A stretch of DNA of 64,000 bases from Brachyhypopomus gauderio (lineage: Eukaryota > Chordata > Actinopteri > Gymnotiformes > Hypopomidae), in NCBI RefSeq assembly GCF_052324685.1, contig NW_027506897.1:1070001-1134000 (forward strand), read 5' to 3'. The notes under the pieces were generated by a model. It was not told the origin of the DNA. It saw only the letters and a list, made by a program, of their open reading frames with translations, and ran no database searches. Position numbers and translations under genes: made by a program. Positions 1 through 22,483 of the stretch are shown one piece after another; the stretch's first letter is position 1, and every line of letters begins with the position of its first letter.

Positions 1-10403
<10,403 letters not shown>

Positions 10404-12974
10404 GGCAGCCCTGCATCAGGACCCCTGCATCAGGACCCCTGCATCAGGACCTCTGTCCTGCGACACACAAGCCTCTATGTTGCATTGCTGCACACTGCAC
10501 TGTTGTAGCTGAACTCTGGATGTTGTGTTGATGAACGTCACAATATTTTGTACGCTTTGATACCCCCCCCCCCCCAGGCACTGTCATTTCTGCTTTTGTA
10601 AAGAGTGTGTACAGAAGAGGAGGCCGTGTTTGGGTTTAAATGTAATCCCATTCAATATATAATCCCATTGGTTTAAATTCACAAATAGACAAGCAATTTA
10701 ATTAGTTCCATGCTGTGATCTTTATGCATTTTGCTGAGATGTTTTTGAGGATAGACCCCTAAGACCTTGTTGGCTGATATGACTTGTCTGCATAAGCAAG
10801 TGTCCAGTGGCCCTCAGGAACCACACTGGAACACTGACCTGCTTCAGCATTGTGAAATCAAAATGATTTCAGCGTTGTGCCTGACAGCCCACTGAGTACC
10901 CAGAGCACTTTCTAATGACCTGGGCCTTGTCCCGCACTTGTGTAGACCTGCACTCTGTCTTGACTCAGGCTTAAACACTGTGTACTGATCACTGAATCTG
11001 TATACTGATCACTGAATCTGATCCATGATCAAAAAATTGGAATAATCATAAAGCATGTTGTTAATGTCATGGTTGTCAGAACTTTAGGATACTAAGAATG
11101 ATTCCTAGTAGTTTTTTGCTTTTTTATCTATTAAATATTTGGCACATAAATTACCTTCTCCATCAAACATCAAACTGAGTTTATTGTTGTCATGTCTCTC
11201 CAGATGATCAGACAGTGTCCTGTTGTCACTTAAGTCTGAATAATTTCGGTGAAGATGATGTTTCACTAGTTCACCACAAATAACCATATAATTCTGTCAA
11301 ATTTTCTGGTTTTAATCATGACTGTTGAATTTGTAATACCAAGTTATGAAAGTGTAGCAAGGTCATTTTCAGTATGCATTGTGGGTAATGGTAACAGTAA
11401 AAGCCTTTGGCTAATGTAAAGGTTAATTTCCTGTCAGCCTGCATCTAGCATCCGCACCACCAATCTGGAGAATGCACCCCCCCCCCCTTAATTTTTAAAT
11501 ACTATTTTAAGTGCTATTTTAAGTACTTTTTAAAGAGCACTTAAGTTATTTTCATCAGAACATCAAACGCATTCCACATAACGCCACTTCACTATTGGAA
11601 TGGTATATACTAAATCGGGGGGCGCAAAACTCAAAACACACTTTAGGTCATGGGCCGAATTTCTTCTTTAACTCTTCTTCTCTGTGTAGCTTCTGGTCTG
11701 CGTTCAGGTTTTTCAGCTTGTCCTGATGTTCTTCTCGAAGTTCCGTCAGATTCATTTTCTTCATTATAGCCACATCAGCGCCACAACTCTGTGTTCAGAA
11801 TCAACGTTTCTTTGCACCGTTGTTAAGGGCGTTTACGTTACAATAGTGTTGCAGACAGTAACAGACGTTTGACTTGAATGATGCGGAAATGTTCCCAGTA
11901 TCATGAATGTATCATTCAGCAGCTGTTGTGCTGCATTATGGGATCTGTAGTTCTTTGCGCTTCATATCACCGTGCCATTAATAACAATAATAATAGATCA
12001 ATATAAAATGATCTCATGGGCCGGATATAATTGTATTACAGGTCAGATATGACCCACGGGCCTCGAGTTTGACCCCTGTGTACAAAATAGTAAATAATTA
12101 CTTGGGATGTTAAAGGAGATTCTTATTGGCTGTGTGTTTATGCAAAACCTAAAGTTATTTCAGATTATTTCAGAACTGTTGGAAGAGGAGTCAGAGGTTC
12201 AGACTTGAATGCCTTATTGTGAAAGTTCAAAGGTCAGGTCATCAATTACAGAAACTACACAAACATTGTTAAACACAGACGTTATTAAACGGCAGGATTC
12301 AGTTAAGGTGTTTGTCAAGGTCGTTGTTATCCATTTTCCTGTCAAATGTACACTGTGTTGCGACTGTGCCTTGGGAGAGTGAGTCCATGTCCTGTTTCTA
12401 CCTGAAATATTTCAAAACAATTTATGTTTGGGTTTTTTTTTTTTACAAATTGTCATCTTGTTTTATGAAAAATCAAATCCTCTGAGCAATGTACATTTAA
12501 GTAGTTACGAGATCACTGACAATTAAGTTTCATTAAACATCACAAATGTTTATGTTTAACATTTAAAATTAAAGTTTCAGATTCAGTATTAAATACAAAA
12601 TCAAATCCAAGTGTAGTATTTTTCTGCCACACTCTGATATGTGCAGTGCTAAATCTCATTCTCATCAACATTTACAGTACTTACATCTCCTGACATTTTA
12701 CAATTGGTCTCTTAATCTTTTATTACTATTTATAATGGAGTAACATTTGATCTCTGTGTAATGACATACAGTAAAAGATTCAACTGTTTGTTAGATTGGA
12801 ATGGCCAATGAATTTAGTTTATATTTTAGTAGCAGATCACAGAGCCCAGGACCACTAAGAGACTGTCAGAACAGCTAGGGACTAATATTCAGTATATATT
12901 AATATACTAATCAGTATATATTAATGTACTAATATTCGGTATATTCTTCATATGGGTTTTGTGTGATTGCATAG
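10404..12974. other. npr1 3' UTR and intergenic DNA without a gene
   Basis: After the npr1 stop there are three GCATCAGGACCCCT-type repeats (about 10410-10455) and a C-tract at 10563. I see no clear polyadenylation signal soon after the stop and no ORF with protein-like character. About 11610-12082 looks like an old hAT-type repeat: inverted phrases such as GGGCCTCGAGTTTGACCCCT mark one end. Confidence 0.5.
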
Positions 12975-14410
12975 TGTGACGCTGGGCGGCGGGAGACGGA
13001 CGAGACACAGAGTCCTTGTTATCACAAACGTCACTTTTAATTTTAACAGGTATTGCGCAATATAGCGCACGAATAACAGATACTGTAATACAGAACGTGT
13101 AAACGTTAGACAACGACGAGCACAGGACACTGCACGAGCGCACATTAAATAGACAAACCACATTAGCCCCACGTGATTACGAGACAAGTCACAGCACACC
13201 CCCTAGCACACCCCCCCTGGGAAGACCGGGGAAAAAACGTTTGACACATTAAACAGAACAGACACGAACACACACACGGGCACATTAACACATAGAGGAA
13301 CGAGAGGGAAAAAGGGGTTTGGCAAACATACGGGTAGACTTACAAACACTGGAACAAACATACACGTAACAGGCGCCAGACTATGCGCCAGGAGGAGAGC
13401 TAGGAGTGGAGGAAGACCGGGGGCTGCCGGGGCTGCGGTGGACGTGCCAGGAGCAGCGCGGTCGGCGTAGCGTCTGGAGCAGCGCGGTCAGCGTAGCGTC
13501 TGGAGCAGCGCGGTCGGCGGACTCCCCATACGGGCCACTTGGGGAAACCCCTTCGGTCTGCATGTCCCCCTCGTCATCGCTCCGGTTCCACTCCATGGAC
13601 TGTTCCGGGCTGCCACCCCGGGAGCACTCCATCATCTCCTCTCCGGAGCGATCGGAGGATGGACCCGCCTCTGGTATCCACCTCCCCTTCACAGTCCCAG
13701 CCGAACACTCAGAGGGGGGCGGACTACCCTCCTCCCCCGAGTACAGCTCGCTGTCCGTGCACTCCGAAACGCCCGAGCGCACGGACAGAGGACGATCTTC
13801 CACGTCAAGCTCCTCCTCCTCCTCACCCTAGTCAGAGGGGTATGCGGAGCGCTCCGACGGCGGATAGTCTTCGTCGTCATCGTCCTCCTCCCCCTCCTTT
13901 ATGACGGAAGCGGGACCTACGGGCGGAGGGAGGTAGTCTTCTTCCTCTGACTCCTCCTCCTCCTCTCCCCCGTAGTCGATGGTGGACGCGTCGACGGAGG
14001 ATACGCCTCCTCCTCATCGTCCTGCTCCTCCTCCTCCTCGGAGTCCCCCTCCCCAAACTCGTTCTCCGGGGTGGGCTCGGTGGCTCCGTAACCCAGGAGT
14101 CCACCCTCGGGGGCGAGCGGGCGCGGGATGGAGGGGAGTGTAGCTTCCTCCAAATTCTCACCGTGCCCTGGCGGAAGATCTCCGCCAGCTCGGGGTTACT
14201 CTCCTCTACCCTCCGGGCTGAGGCCAGCTGGAGGGCGCACACCGGGTCCTTCTCCAACTGTTCCTGCGTGGGCGAGGTTACGCGGCGCGGGGGAGAGGAG
14301 GAAGCGCGGTGGTGTCGCTTGCTGGAGCGAAGTTCTGTGACGCTGGGCGGCGGCAGACGGACAAGACACAGAGTCTTTGTTATCACAAACGTCACTTAAT
14401 TTTAACAGGT
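12975..14410 (-). mobile_element. Internally deleted LTR retrotransposon, minus orientation, 5' LTR truncated
   Basis: A segment starting TGTGACGCTGGGCGGCGG occurs at 12975 and again at 14336, with about 75 bp in near-identical direct repeat. Read on the minus strand, the LTR at 12975-13198 starts TGTGCTGTGACTTG and ends GCGTCACA, and a G-rich tract (complement of 13199-13218) precedes it like a polypurine primer. The interior (about 13380-14335) is open on the minus strand, rich in Ser, Pro, Arg and acidic residues, and could be a gag-like remnant; no protease, reverse transcriptase or integrase is seen. Confidence 0.6.
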
Positions 14411-16200
14411 ATTAAATTTAACAGGTAACATTACCATCCTAATAATTATTATTATATTATAATTTAATATAATTTTTTATATTTACATAATTATATTAAA
14501 AGTAAAAGGCAGTGAAAGGTCCAGCTGGGTATTTAGGCAGAATTAAACTTTATCCATTCTTAAAGTTTTGAAAGTGATCTATATTAATTGTAGCACCACC
14601 TACTGGCAATACATCCTGAAATCAGTACCGTGAATTTGAAGAATGTGAAGATTGTTTTGGTTTTGGTTAACTTGGTTCAGAGGGGTGATGTAAATGTTGG
14701 GACCTCAGCACAATAACCCTGTGTGCTGCTTCAGTGACCTAATGGTTTTGGGAGGACTTCCCAAAATAAACCAGAGCATCAAAATGACCTAATAACAGGA
14801 GCATGTCTGTATACAGTGGACAAAGTCCTGCTTGTTTCACATATTAACACCAATCAGGCTTATTTGGGTTAAATTTCTTACAGTTATTTGCAGTATGATA
14901 ATATATATATATTACATATATATTATATATATATTATATATTATTACATATATATTATCATATTACAGTATGATAATAGTATATGGAGTGATCTAAACTG
15001 TTTATTAAGTTAGATTACACATAGATATATAATTTTGGCACAATGCTATATTCTGTCATTGTATATTTGTCTGTACACAAATTATGATCTGTATTCCATG
15101 TATGAAATAGGGTTGCCTCAGAATTAATTTTCCATAGGTGCTGAATAACCATATTGACTAATACACCTGGTATCCAGAGGCTATAGAAACACTGTTTCTA
15201 TGAGGAAGATCTGAATATTAAACACAAAGTTCTTCTGGTTTTCAGTTAAACTTCTTACTTGTAGACGTCTAAAGAAATTCGTTTCATAGGACGCCCTTCT
15301 TTTGAAGTTGGTCAAATGTAAATAAACTGCTCCCTTCAAAGAGGTTCAGAGCTACAATGGATGGGCCGTTCATGTCATCATCAGTTAGAAAAACCATCAC
15401 ATCTGGTACAACATCTGGATATGAGACCTGATGATACATCTGGATTTGAGACCTGATACTACATCTGGATTTGAGACCCTGTACAACATCTGGATATGAG
15501 ACCTGATGATACATCTGGATATGAGACCTGATGATACATCTGGATTTGAGACCCTGTACAACATCTGGATTTCATGTAATAGCTGTGAGTGTAGAGGTTT
15601 TTGAGCCCACACAACTGTATGGTTAAAAATGAAATTATACTTGTGAATTGCACCTTTTTTTAGATTTTAGATAAATGGGAGGATGCAAAGACAGACTGGT
15701 CTCCAGTTCCAGGCTAAAACATCTGTCTTTTGAAATGGGTACAGAAGTCTGGCATTCATCTTTATTATTGGCACTCAACACAACATAGAAAGTGTTAATG
15801 TAATGAGCTCAATCTTTCTAAATCTCTATATACATTTCCACCATGGCCCAAATGTTGCTTTGTGCATCCATTTTAACAATGAAGTAATTAATATTCCCCG
15901 GCAAACACATCCTGTAATTTTATGATATCTAGATCAGGCTGATATTGTAACTGTTTCTGATGACCTATGCCAGGATCTATAACGAAACACAGAGGTGACA
16001 GCGACCCCGTCTCACCCCTACTGGACGAGTAGGATAACTGATGCTAGGGGTTATTATAGCCTATAGCACGCACCCTTAAATTACTTGATCATAGTATCAA
16101 TGCTACAAACATCCAAGACACACACAGACAAACTTTAGATATGTCACTTTTATAAATAATTCGTGGCAATATACATACATTTCATAACTTTTTTCCAGTA
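14411..16200. other. AT-rich intergenic DNA with small repeats
   Basis: No gene is supported. It holds an AT palindromic tract (about 14898-14965) and a 25-bp minisatellite (listed separately). The rest looks like unremarkable AT-rich DNA. Confidence 0.5.
15411..15572. repeat. 25-bp minisatellite
   Basis: About six and a half copies of a 25-bp unit ACATCTGGATATGAGACCTG plus GATGAT or CTGTACA variants. Confidence 0.88.
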
Positions 16201-16214
16201 ATTTCACTAGCTGG

Positions 16215-17016
16215 TGACGGGCTCATTTGTTCTTGATGGCGTATCTCCTTGTAATGTTCTGCAGAACTTCTGAGCAACAGGCCACGAGTTCTTTAGAGGA
16301 TGTCCAAAAGGCTCTTACTGCTGCAAAGCGCTTTCTGAGTAAATATTTAAGTCTTTCTTTCTTTGGTGAACCGGTGCAGGCGTGTGTAGATTTGTATGAG
16401 AAGATAGGAGAAATGGGAGCATGGGATTCTGTTTGGTGACTTCCACAGTGGAGAGCTGGTGTGTTGCCAGACGGAGCGTGCAGAGCCGGTCCGACAGCAC
16501 ACGCCACGCTCCTGGTTCATGTAACCAGGACCGACTCCACAACACCGGAGTTGTGCACGCGGACCTGTTGGTGGTGTTCACTCTGACACCACTGTGGGAT
16601 ATGGTCCTGGAGAAAGAACCGCTCCCTTGTGCAGACGTGAGGGCTCTCTCCGAGGGTACCGAAGCCGGAGTGGTGACCTGTGGTAGGTGAGGCACGGACA
16701 TCGCGCCTGGTGTCGTTTGGTCATTTAAAGCACGAATGTGCAGCTCGAACATAAGATGAAATTCCGTGAGCGGGTAGCAGCGGCAGGTCGGTTGGTCCGG
16801 GGTGGATGAACCCTGTGGACACTGTATGGTGTGACCCACCACGGTCCTGTCCCAGCCCAGACCAGCGAGGCGCAGCGGGGGGATAGTGAACCGGGGCACA
16901 CTGGCAGGAGTCACTACCATCTCACGAAGAGGAACATGTCTGGCTGACATTGGGTGAGTGTCCTGCTGATCTGACTGGTGTGTCTTCTCTCGCTTAGACG
17001 CTGATGAGATCTCCAA
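16215..17016. other. Unexplained GC-rich open region, possible gene fragment
   Basis: The minus strand is open for 233 codons (16315-17016). On the plus strand, 16259-16439 reads a protein-like peptide including SLEDVQKALTAAKRFLSKYL and ends at a stop. A possible acceptor (TTCTGCAG at 16255-16262) precedes the plus reading. The base composition rises sharply from about 16430 compared with both sides. I do not recognise the family. It may be a decayed gene, a captured exon or a transposon remnant; neither strand can be proved coding from sequence alone. Confidence 0.3.
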
Positions 17017-17479
17017 GCCAAGACGCGGACATATCGGGTGTGGTTTTATCTTCGCAGATGTTCTTTAAGACCAGAAGTTCTTTAAGATCAGAAGTTCTTC
17101 AAGATCTCCTTTACTTTTTTGTTCTCCCCGGGACGTTTCATTGTTCTGTTGTAATAATTGTTTTGTGCCTCCTAAATGTGCGTAATTTACTAGTGATTAC
17201 TCCCATATGCATACTGTCGACATTGTCACCGGCCATGGGCAAGAGACAAATGAACGTAAATATCAGAGGCAGCAGAAATATACCTTTACTAATGAGGCAG
17301 GGCACGTTGGGCCGCCCAGATCATCAGGACTCCACCCATGTGACAGTTGAACTAAAGCAAAATACTCTTATGATCCACACTATACTGGCATGGTGCCAGA
17401 AGGAAATGACCTGAAGTAGTCTTTTGACATCAACATATCGATTTAAGAGTCCCCTGGATATTTGTTTCATTTTAAAGTA

Positions 17480-20400
17480 AATAATAATAATAATAATAAT
17501 AATAAGTTCCATTTGTATAGCGCCTTTCAAGATGCTCAAGGACGCTTTCCAGATGCAAAAACCAAAATACGCAAACTAACAAACAATACAAAAAATATAT
17601 ATATATAAATAAATAAATAAATAAAAAACACAAAACAGGCAACACCAATACAACAGATTAAATAAATTGAAGCCGTGCTAGGATGAAGAGTTTAGGTGAA
17701 AATATTGAGAAAACAGGTGAGTTTTTAGCTGTGTTTTGAATGAATTGAGAGATGAAGAGAGACGGAGTGATGGCGGGAGAGAGTTCCAAAGTGTTGGGGC
17801 AGCCACACTGAATGATCGACCCCCCATAGTGCTTAACTTATACCTAGGAACAACAAGGAGACCGGTGTCAGAGGAACGCAGTCTACGTGGTGGGACATAA
17901 TGGTGGAGGAGGTTGGCCAGATATAAGGGTGCCGCACCAGCGAGTGTTTTAAATGTAAGCACTAGGAGTTTATACTGGATACGCAGGTGTACAGGGAGCC
18001 AGTGGAGACGTTCTAATACTGGTGTTATATGCTCGTATTTTCTGGTTTGAGATAAAACACGAGCAGCAGCATTCTGAACAGACTGAAGGGGTCGAAGGGA
18101 TTTAGAGGGAAGCCCATAGAGGAGAGAGTTACAGTAATCTAACTTTGAGGTAATGAGTGCATGTACCAGGATCTCAGCAGATTTTGGAGAAAGATGTGGG
18201 CAGAGGCGGGAGATATTGCGAAGTTGTAAAAAGGCAGATTTACTAAGTGAGCGTATATGTGGTTCAAACGACAGAAATGGATCAAACAAGACTCCGAGGT
18301 TACGGGCTGTAGGTGATGAGTCAATTTGAGTATCATCAACAGAGAGGGATGTATTGGCAAGGGACTGGACCACAGATTTAGTACCGATGACAAGATACTC
18401 GGTTTTATGAGCATTTAATTGGAGGAAGTTGGAGCGCAACCATAGGTTGAGTTCTCTGATACACTTGGTAATGGATGGAGGTGGGAAGGGGCCAGATGGT
18501 TTAAAACTAATATAAAGCTGGGTGTCATCAGCGTAGAAGTGAAAGTTTAACCCATATTGGCGTATCAAGTTACCAAGAGGCAGAATATAGATGGTAAATA
18601 GCAGTGGACCAAGTACAGAGCCCTGGGGGACACCGTGAGAAAGAGGGGATAGGTCTGATTTGCAGTTACCCAGTCGAACGAATTGACATCTGTTTGATAA
18701 ATAGGAAGTGAACCAGGAGATGACTGTACCAGAGAGACCTAAATCACCAAGCCGTGAGAGGAGAGTTGTATGATTAACAGTGTCAAAGGCAGCAGTAAGA
18801 TCAAGGAGTAGAAGAATGGATGCGTAGCCTTTGTCAGAAGAAAGAAGAAGATCATTAAGTACATAAATGAGTGATGTCTCTGTGCTATGCTGAGCACGGA
18901 AACCAGACTGAAAGATCTCGAAGAGATCATTAGAAGACATGAACTGGAGTAACTGGGAGGCAACAACACGTTCTAGTATTTTTGATAGAAATGGGAGGTT
19001 TGATATCGGTCTATAATTGCTTAAAATTGTAGTGTCCAAATTCTGTTTTTTGATAACTGGGGTTATGGCAGATGTTTTTAACTCTACAGGAATGTGTCCA
19101 GAGGTGAGAGAGAGATTAACTATGTGACAGATAGAGGAAGCAAGTGAAGAGATGCCCTGTTTGAGCAGAAATGTAGGAACAGGATCCAGGATTGAGGTAA
19201 TTGACTTGGCGCTGGTGAGATGTCTGGCTATAAGATCAGAGTTAACTATTGAAAAGGAGGAGAGAGACTGAGGAGGGGGCAGGGTAGTAGTCAAGGAGGA
19301 AGAGGAGAGAGAGGAATTGTGTGACTGGTGCTTCAACAAATCCTGATAAATAAGGGACACTTTCTGATTAAAGAAATTAAGAAATTCATTGCACCGATCA
19401 GTTGTGGGGGAAGGGGACAATGATGAAGGACGCAGAAGGTTGTTAACAATCTTGAAAAGTCGCTTGGGGTCAGAGCCAGCGCTGTTTATTGCTGATGTGT
19501 AGTGAAGTGTACGGGCTTTATTTAAAGCATCCTTATATTTGGCCAAGTGATCCATATATGCCTGGTAGTGAACAGATAGATGAGTTTTCCTATATAGACG
19601 CTCAAGGCGCCTACCAGTGGTTTTCTGGGCACGAAGTTCAGCAGTAAACCAGGGTGATGAGTGAGAGGAGGGCACAAGTCGTGTTTTAACTGGTGCTAGA
19701 GTATTGAGAGTATCAGTAAGGGACTGGTTGTATACAGCGACAGCATCGTCAATATTGTGAATAGAAGTGATGAGGGGAAATTTAGTGGATTCCAGGGCAG
19801 AGAAAAATGTAGTTGAAACAATGGATGAAAGACTACGGTAAGTGACAGATGATTTAGTGGAGTGGAGTTCAGTGTGTAGTGTAATACGTGATGTAATGAG
19901 CAGGTGATCCGATATAGCAATGTCATGACCAGATACATTTGTGATAGTTCCAGGTGAGGAACAGATTAAGTCTAAAGTATGTCCATGCTTATGTGTTGGG
20001 AAGTTGACATGCTGTTGTAACTCAAAACTGTCCAGTAATGATAAAAAATCTGTGGAGCTGGAAGAAACTGAGTCAATGTGTATGTTAAAGTCTCCGAGGA
20101 CAACCAATGAACTTGAAATAGAGCCAACAACAGTTAGTACTTCGCCAAATTCTAGAATGAACTCCGAGAGTGAGCTGTTGGGAGGACGGTAGACAAGTAA
20201 TAGTGTAGAAGAGCTGTGTCCAGATATTTTGAGAGCCATGCACTCAAAATGAACTGTTTCCTGCAATGCACACACACTAATGTTAATTTTGCTGTTGAAT
20301 AAAATAGCTAAACCTCCACCACGACCACCCTGTCTGGGGGCAGAGAGATTTTTGAAGCCAGGTGGAGTAGCTGCATTTAGCTGGTAGTAATCATCAGGTG

Positions 20401-21250
20401 TTTGCCAGGTTTCAGTTAAAAGAAAAATGTCCAGTTGATGTTGTTCGATCAGATCATTAATAAATGCAGCTTTATCAGTCATGGAACGACAGTTGAACAG
20501 AGCCAGGTTTAGGGAACGAGGTTGAACAGATGAACGGTGGACAGCAGTAACCAGAGTCTTGGACCGGGTGATTTCTTTTAGAGCGCTGAGATCAACGCCG
20601 TAATGGGACCCTGGTGAACCGATTTTGGGACGCCGGACCGAACTGAAGATAACCGGAATACTGGATGCAGATGATTGTTGGTAATAGTGGTGATGTCTGG
20701 GACCACGATGGATATACCGGGGTCGTCGAGCGATACCAGCAGAGAAACATTTGCTGTAGATGGTGGAGTCAAGCCAAGATGGAGAGCGCAGGTTATAAAG
20801 TTCTACCCGAGAATAAACTCGCTGTAAGGACTCGATAATACCGGTGACCAACATAGCAACCACTATGGCATTAGCCAATAAGCCAATGCTACACCGCATT
20901 AGCCCAATGCACCGCATTAGCCCGATGCACCGACCAGAACCACAGACTGACAAGCGGCAATGGACTTTACCGATTGCAGTCTGATAGTCGACAACCGACC
21001 GAGAGAGAGGAAACTCACTCACCCAGTTAAGTCGCGAGGAACTGGCCGGCGCTGACAGAGCCCGCAGGTAAACACAGAGCTTGTGTTTAAGTGGAAAATG
21101 AGTTGAGCCACACAGCGGAGATTAACATCAACAGAGCCCGCTATATCCAGTTGGTAACATATGCAGTAAACAGAACGAACAAAAAATAAATAATAGCAAA
21201 CGAACAAACGCCGGTAGAGGAGCGGCAAACACAAGCGCGCACTGCGTACC
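17480..21250 (-). mobile_element. L2-type (CR1 superfamily) LINE, nearly full length
   Basis: Minus-strand non-LTR retrotransposon. Its ORF is listed separately. The 3' end on the minus strand reads GGCGCTATACAAATGGAACT followed by (ATT)n, the usual tail of L2-like fish elements. About 230 bp lie upstream of the ORF before the sequence changes character near 21250. No target duplication is obvious. Confidence 0.85.
17678..21022 (-). CDS. LINE ORF2: apurinic endonuclease plus reverse transcriptase, 1114 aa
   Basis: One uninterrupted ORF. The endonuclease part (about residues 170-390) has FNCRSM, LLTETWQTPDD, VYRPPNSS, VLGDFNIHID and a closing SDHLL. The reverse transcriptase part (about 590-860) has SNYRPISNLPFLSKILERVV, FQSGFRAQHSTETSL, LLDLTAAFDTVNHTTLLSRL, GVPQGSVLGPLLF and FYADDTQLYIS with the catalytic YADD. 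A C-terminal region follows to FSQYFHLNSSS. The enzyme nicks genomic DNA and copies its own RNA onto the nick. The absence of any stop or frameshift in 3.3 kb argues for a recent insertion. The N-terminal 160 residues are less clearly conserved and the true start may be further in. Confidence 0.9.
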   Translation of the reverse strand: MSEFPLSRSVVDYQTAIGKVHCRLSVCGSGRCIGLMRCIGLMRCSIGLLANAIVVAMLVTGIIESLQRVYSRVELYNLRSPSWLDSTIYSKCFSAGIARRPRYIHRGPRHHHYYQQSSASSIPVIFSSVRRPKIGSPGSHYGVDLSALKEITRSKTLVTAVHRSSVQPRSLNLALFNCRSMTDKAAFINDLIEQHQLDIFLLTETWQTPDDYYQLNAATPPGFKNLSAPRQGGRGGGLAILFNSKINISVCALQETVHFECMALKISGHSSSTLLLVYRPPNSSLSEFILEFGEVLTVVGSISSSLVVLGDFNIHIDSVSSSSTDFLSLLDSFELQQHVNFPTHKHGHTLDLICSSPGTITNVSGHDIAISDHLLITSRITLHTELHSTKSSVTYRSLSSIVSTTFFSALESTKFPLITSIHNIDDAVAVYNQSLTDTLNTLAPVKTRLVPSSHSSPWFTAELRAQKTTGRRLERLYRKTHLSVHYQAYMDHLAKYKDALNKARTLHYTSAINSAGSDPKRLFKIVNNLLRPSSLSPSPTTDRCNEFLNFFNQKVSLIYQDLLKHQSHNSSLSSSSLTTTLPPPQSLSSFSIVNSDLIARHLTSAKSITSILDPVPTFLLKQGISSLASSICHIVNLSLTSGHIPVELKTSAITPVIKKQNLDTTILSNYRPISNLPFLSKILERVVASQLLQFMSSNDLFEIFQSGFRAQHSTETSLIYVLNDLLLSSDKGYASILLLLDLTAAFDTVNHTTLLSRLGDLGLSGTVISWFTSYLSNRCQFVRLGNCKSDLSPLSHGVPQGSVLGPLLFTIYILPLGNLIRQYGLNFHFYADDTQLYISFKPSGPFPPPSITKCIRELNLWLRSNFLQLNAHKTEYLVIGTKSVVQSLANTSLSVDDTQIDSSPTARNLGVLFDPFLSFEPHIRSLSKSAFLQLRNISRLCPHLSPKSAEILVHALITSKLDYCNSLLYGLPSKSLRPLQSVQNAAARVLSQTRKYEHITPVLERLHWLPVHLRIQYKLLVLTFKTLAGAAPLYLANLLHHYVPPRRLRSSDTGLLVVPRYKLSTMGGRSFSVAAPTLWNSLPPSLRLSSSLNSFKTQLKTHLFSQYFHLNSSS

Positions 21251-22085
21251 CTAAACCGGAAGGTCTCATGAGTTGGCTTAAATGTATAGCTTAAATAATA
21301 TAAAAAATGAAAAGTTACTAAATATTATATGGCTACACTGAACATACAGCCTACTTACAAACTTAACGTACTTGCACACTTTAAGGCTCCCAGACGGAAT
21401 GATTTTTCTGGACCGTTATCAGGTTCCTGTTCATATATCTCCTGCAGCTCCAATAAACCCGTTTAAAGAAAATGGTCTATTTTATTCCCTGAATGCAGAT
21501 ATTTTCCTTGGTCATCTATATGCAACATACCACTCTGATTAAAACTCCGTATTGGTGTGCAGTTCCACCTCTGTTCTTAATGGCAGACGCTGACAAATAA
21601 GTAGCTGATGGTAACTAATACCTGCTGAGAGATGGACTACAGCCTCCATTCATCAAGTGCACATACCTGTAGGCGCACCTAATTATAGTGACCTCATAAA
21701 ACTGAGCAGGTTAGGCATTCTGAATAAAGGGATGTGTAGTCCTATTAGTCAGTTATTTGAATCTTGAAAATATTTTGTTCACTTTATTAAGAGCCATGAT
21801 AACACACGACCACTCAGCTAACATGTGCTGTGCTCATTACACTAGATCTTGCACATTTGTTATGCTTGTACATTTGATGCCTTAATTTTGCCAGTTTTTA
21901 CTTCAATTAGCAGTTGTCGTTTTGTTGCAATTGCACGAAAATACCAAACAAAACAATAATAATACCAACAATAACAATAATAAAGCCTAATTTTAAGGTG
22001 ACATTTCTGATTCTGTCCCGTATCGTGGCACAGAAACGACAATTATTAATTTAATACCATGCAGTTGCATTGGCGTATCGTTACA
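21251..22085. other. Intergenic AT-rich DNA upstream of gon4l
   Basis: I see no gene. There are (AAT)n-like runs near 21955 and no strong repeat structure. Confidence 0.5.
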
Positions 22086-22483
22086 CTCCTTTCAATACTG
22101 TCATGCAGCCGGAACGGCCGGAACGTCCTCGTCCTGTAGAGGGCGCTGCTGCTCACCACCGTGACGTCCTCGTCCTGTAGAGGGCGCTGCCGCTCACCGC
22201 CGTAACGTCCTCGTCCTCTAGAGGGCGCTGCCGCTCACCGCAGTAACGTCCTCGTCCTCTAGAGGGCGCCGCCGCTCACCGCAGTAACGTCTTCGTCCTG
22301 TAGAGGGCGCCGCCGCTCACCGCAGTAACGTCCTCGTCCTGTAGAGGGCGCTGCCGCTCACCGCAGTAACGTCCTCGTCCTGTAGAGGGCGCCGCCGCTC
22401 ACCGCAGTAACGTCCTCGTCCTGTAGAGGGCGCCGCCGCTCACCGCAGTAACGTCCTCGTCGTGTAGAGGGCGCTGTTGTTCA
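22086..22483. repeat. 41-bp GC-rich minisatellite directly upstream of the gon4l promoter
   Basis: About nine copies of a 41-bp unit with GTAACGTCCTCGTCCTGTAG and GGGCG(C)(T/C)GCCGCTCACCG, full of CpG. Each unit carries ACGTCC and GGGCG boxes, so copy number could alter CREB/ATF-like or Sp-like site number; that is inference. It ends about 90 bases before the first likely gon4l ATG. Confidence 0.9.

Noticed and set aside
13381-14395. Overlapping Ser/Pro/Arg-rich ORFs on both strands as host genes
   Set aside because: They lie between LTR-like repeats in GC-rich low-complexity DNA; treated as interior of a truncated LTR element.
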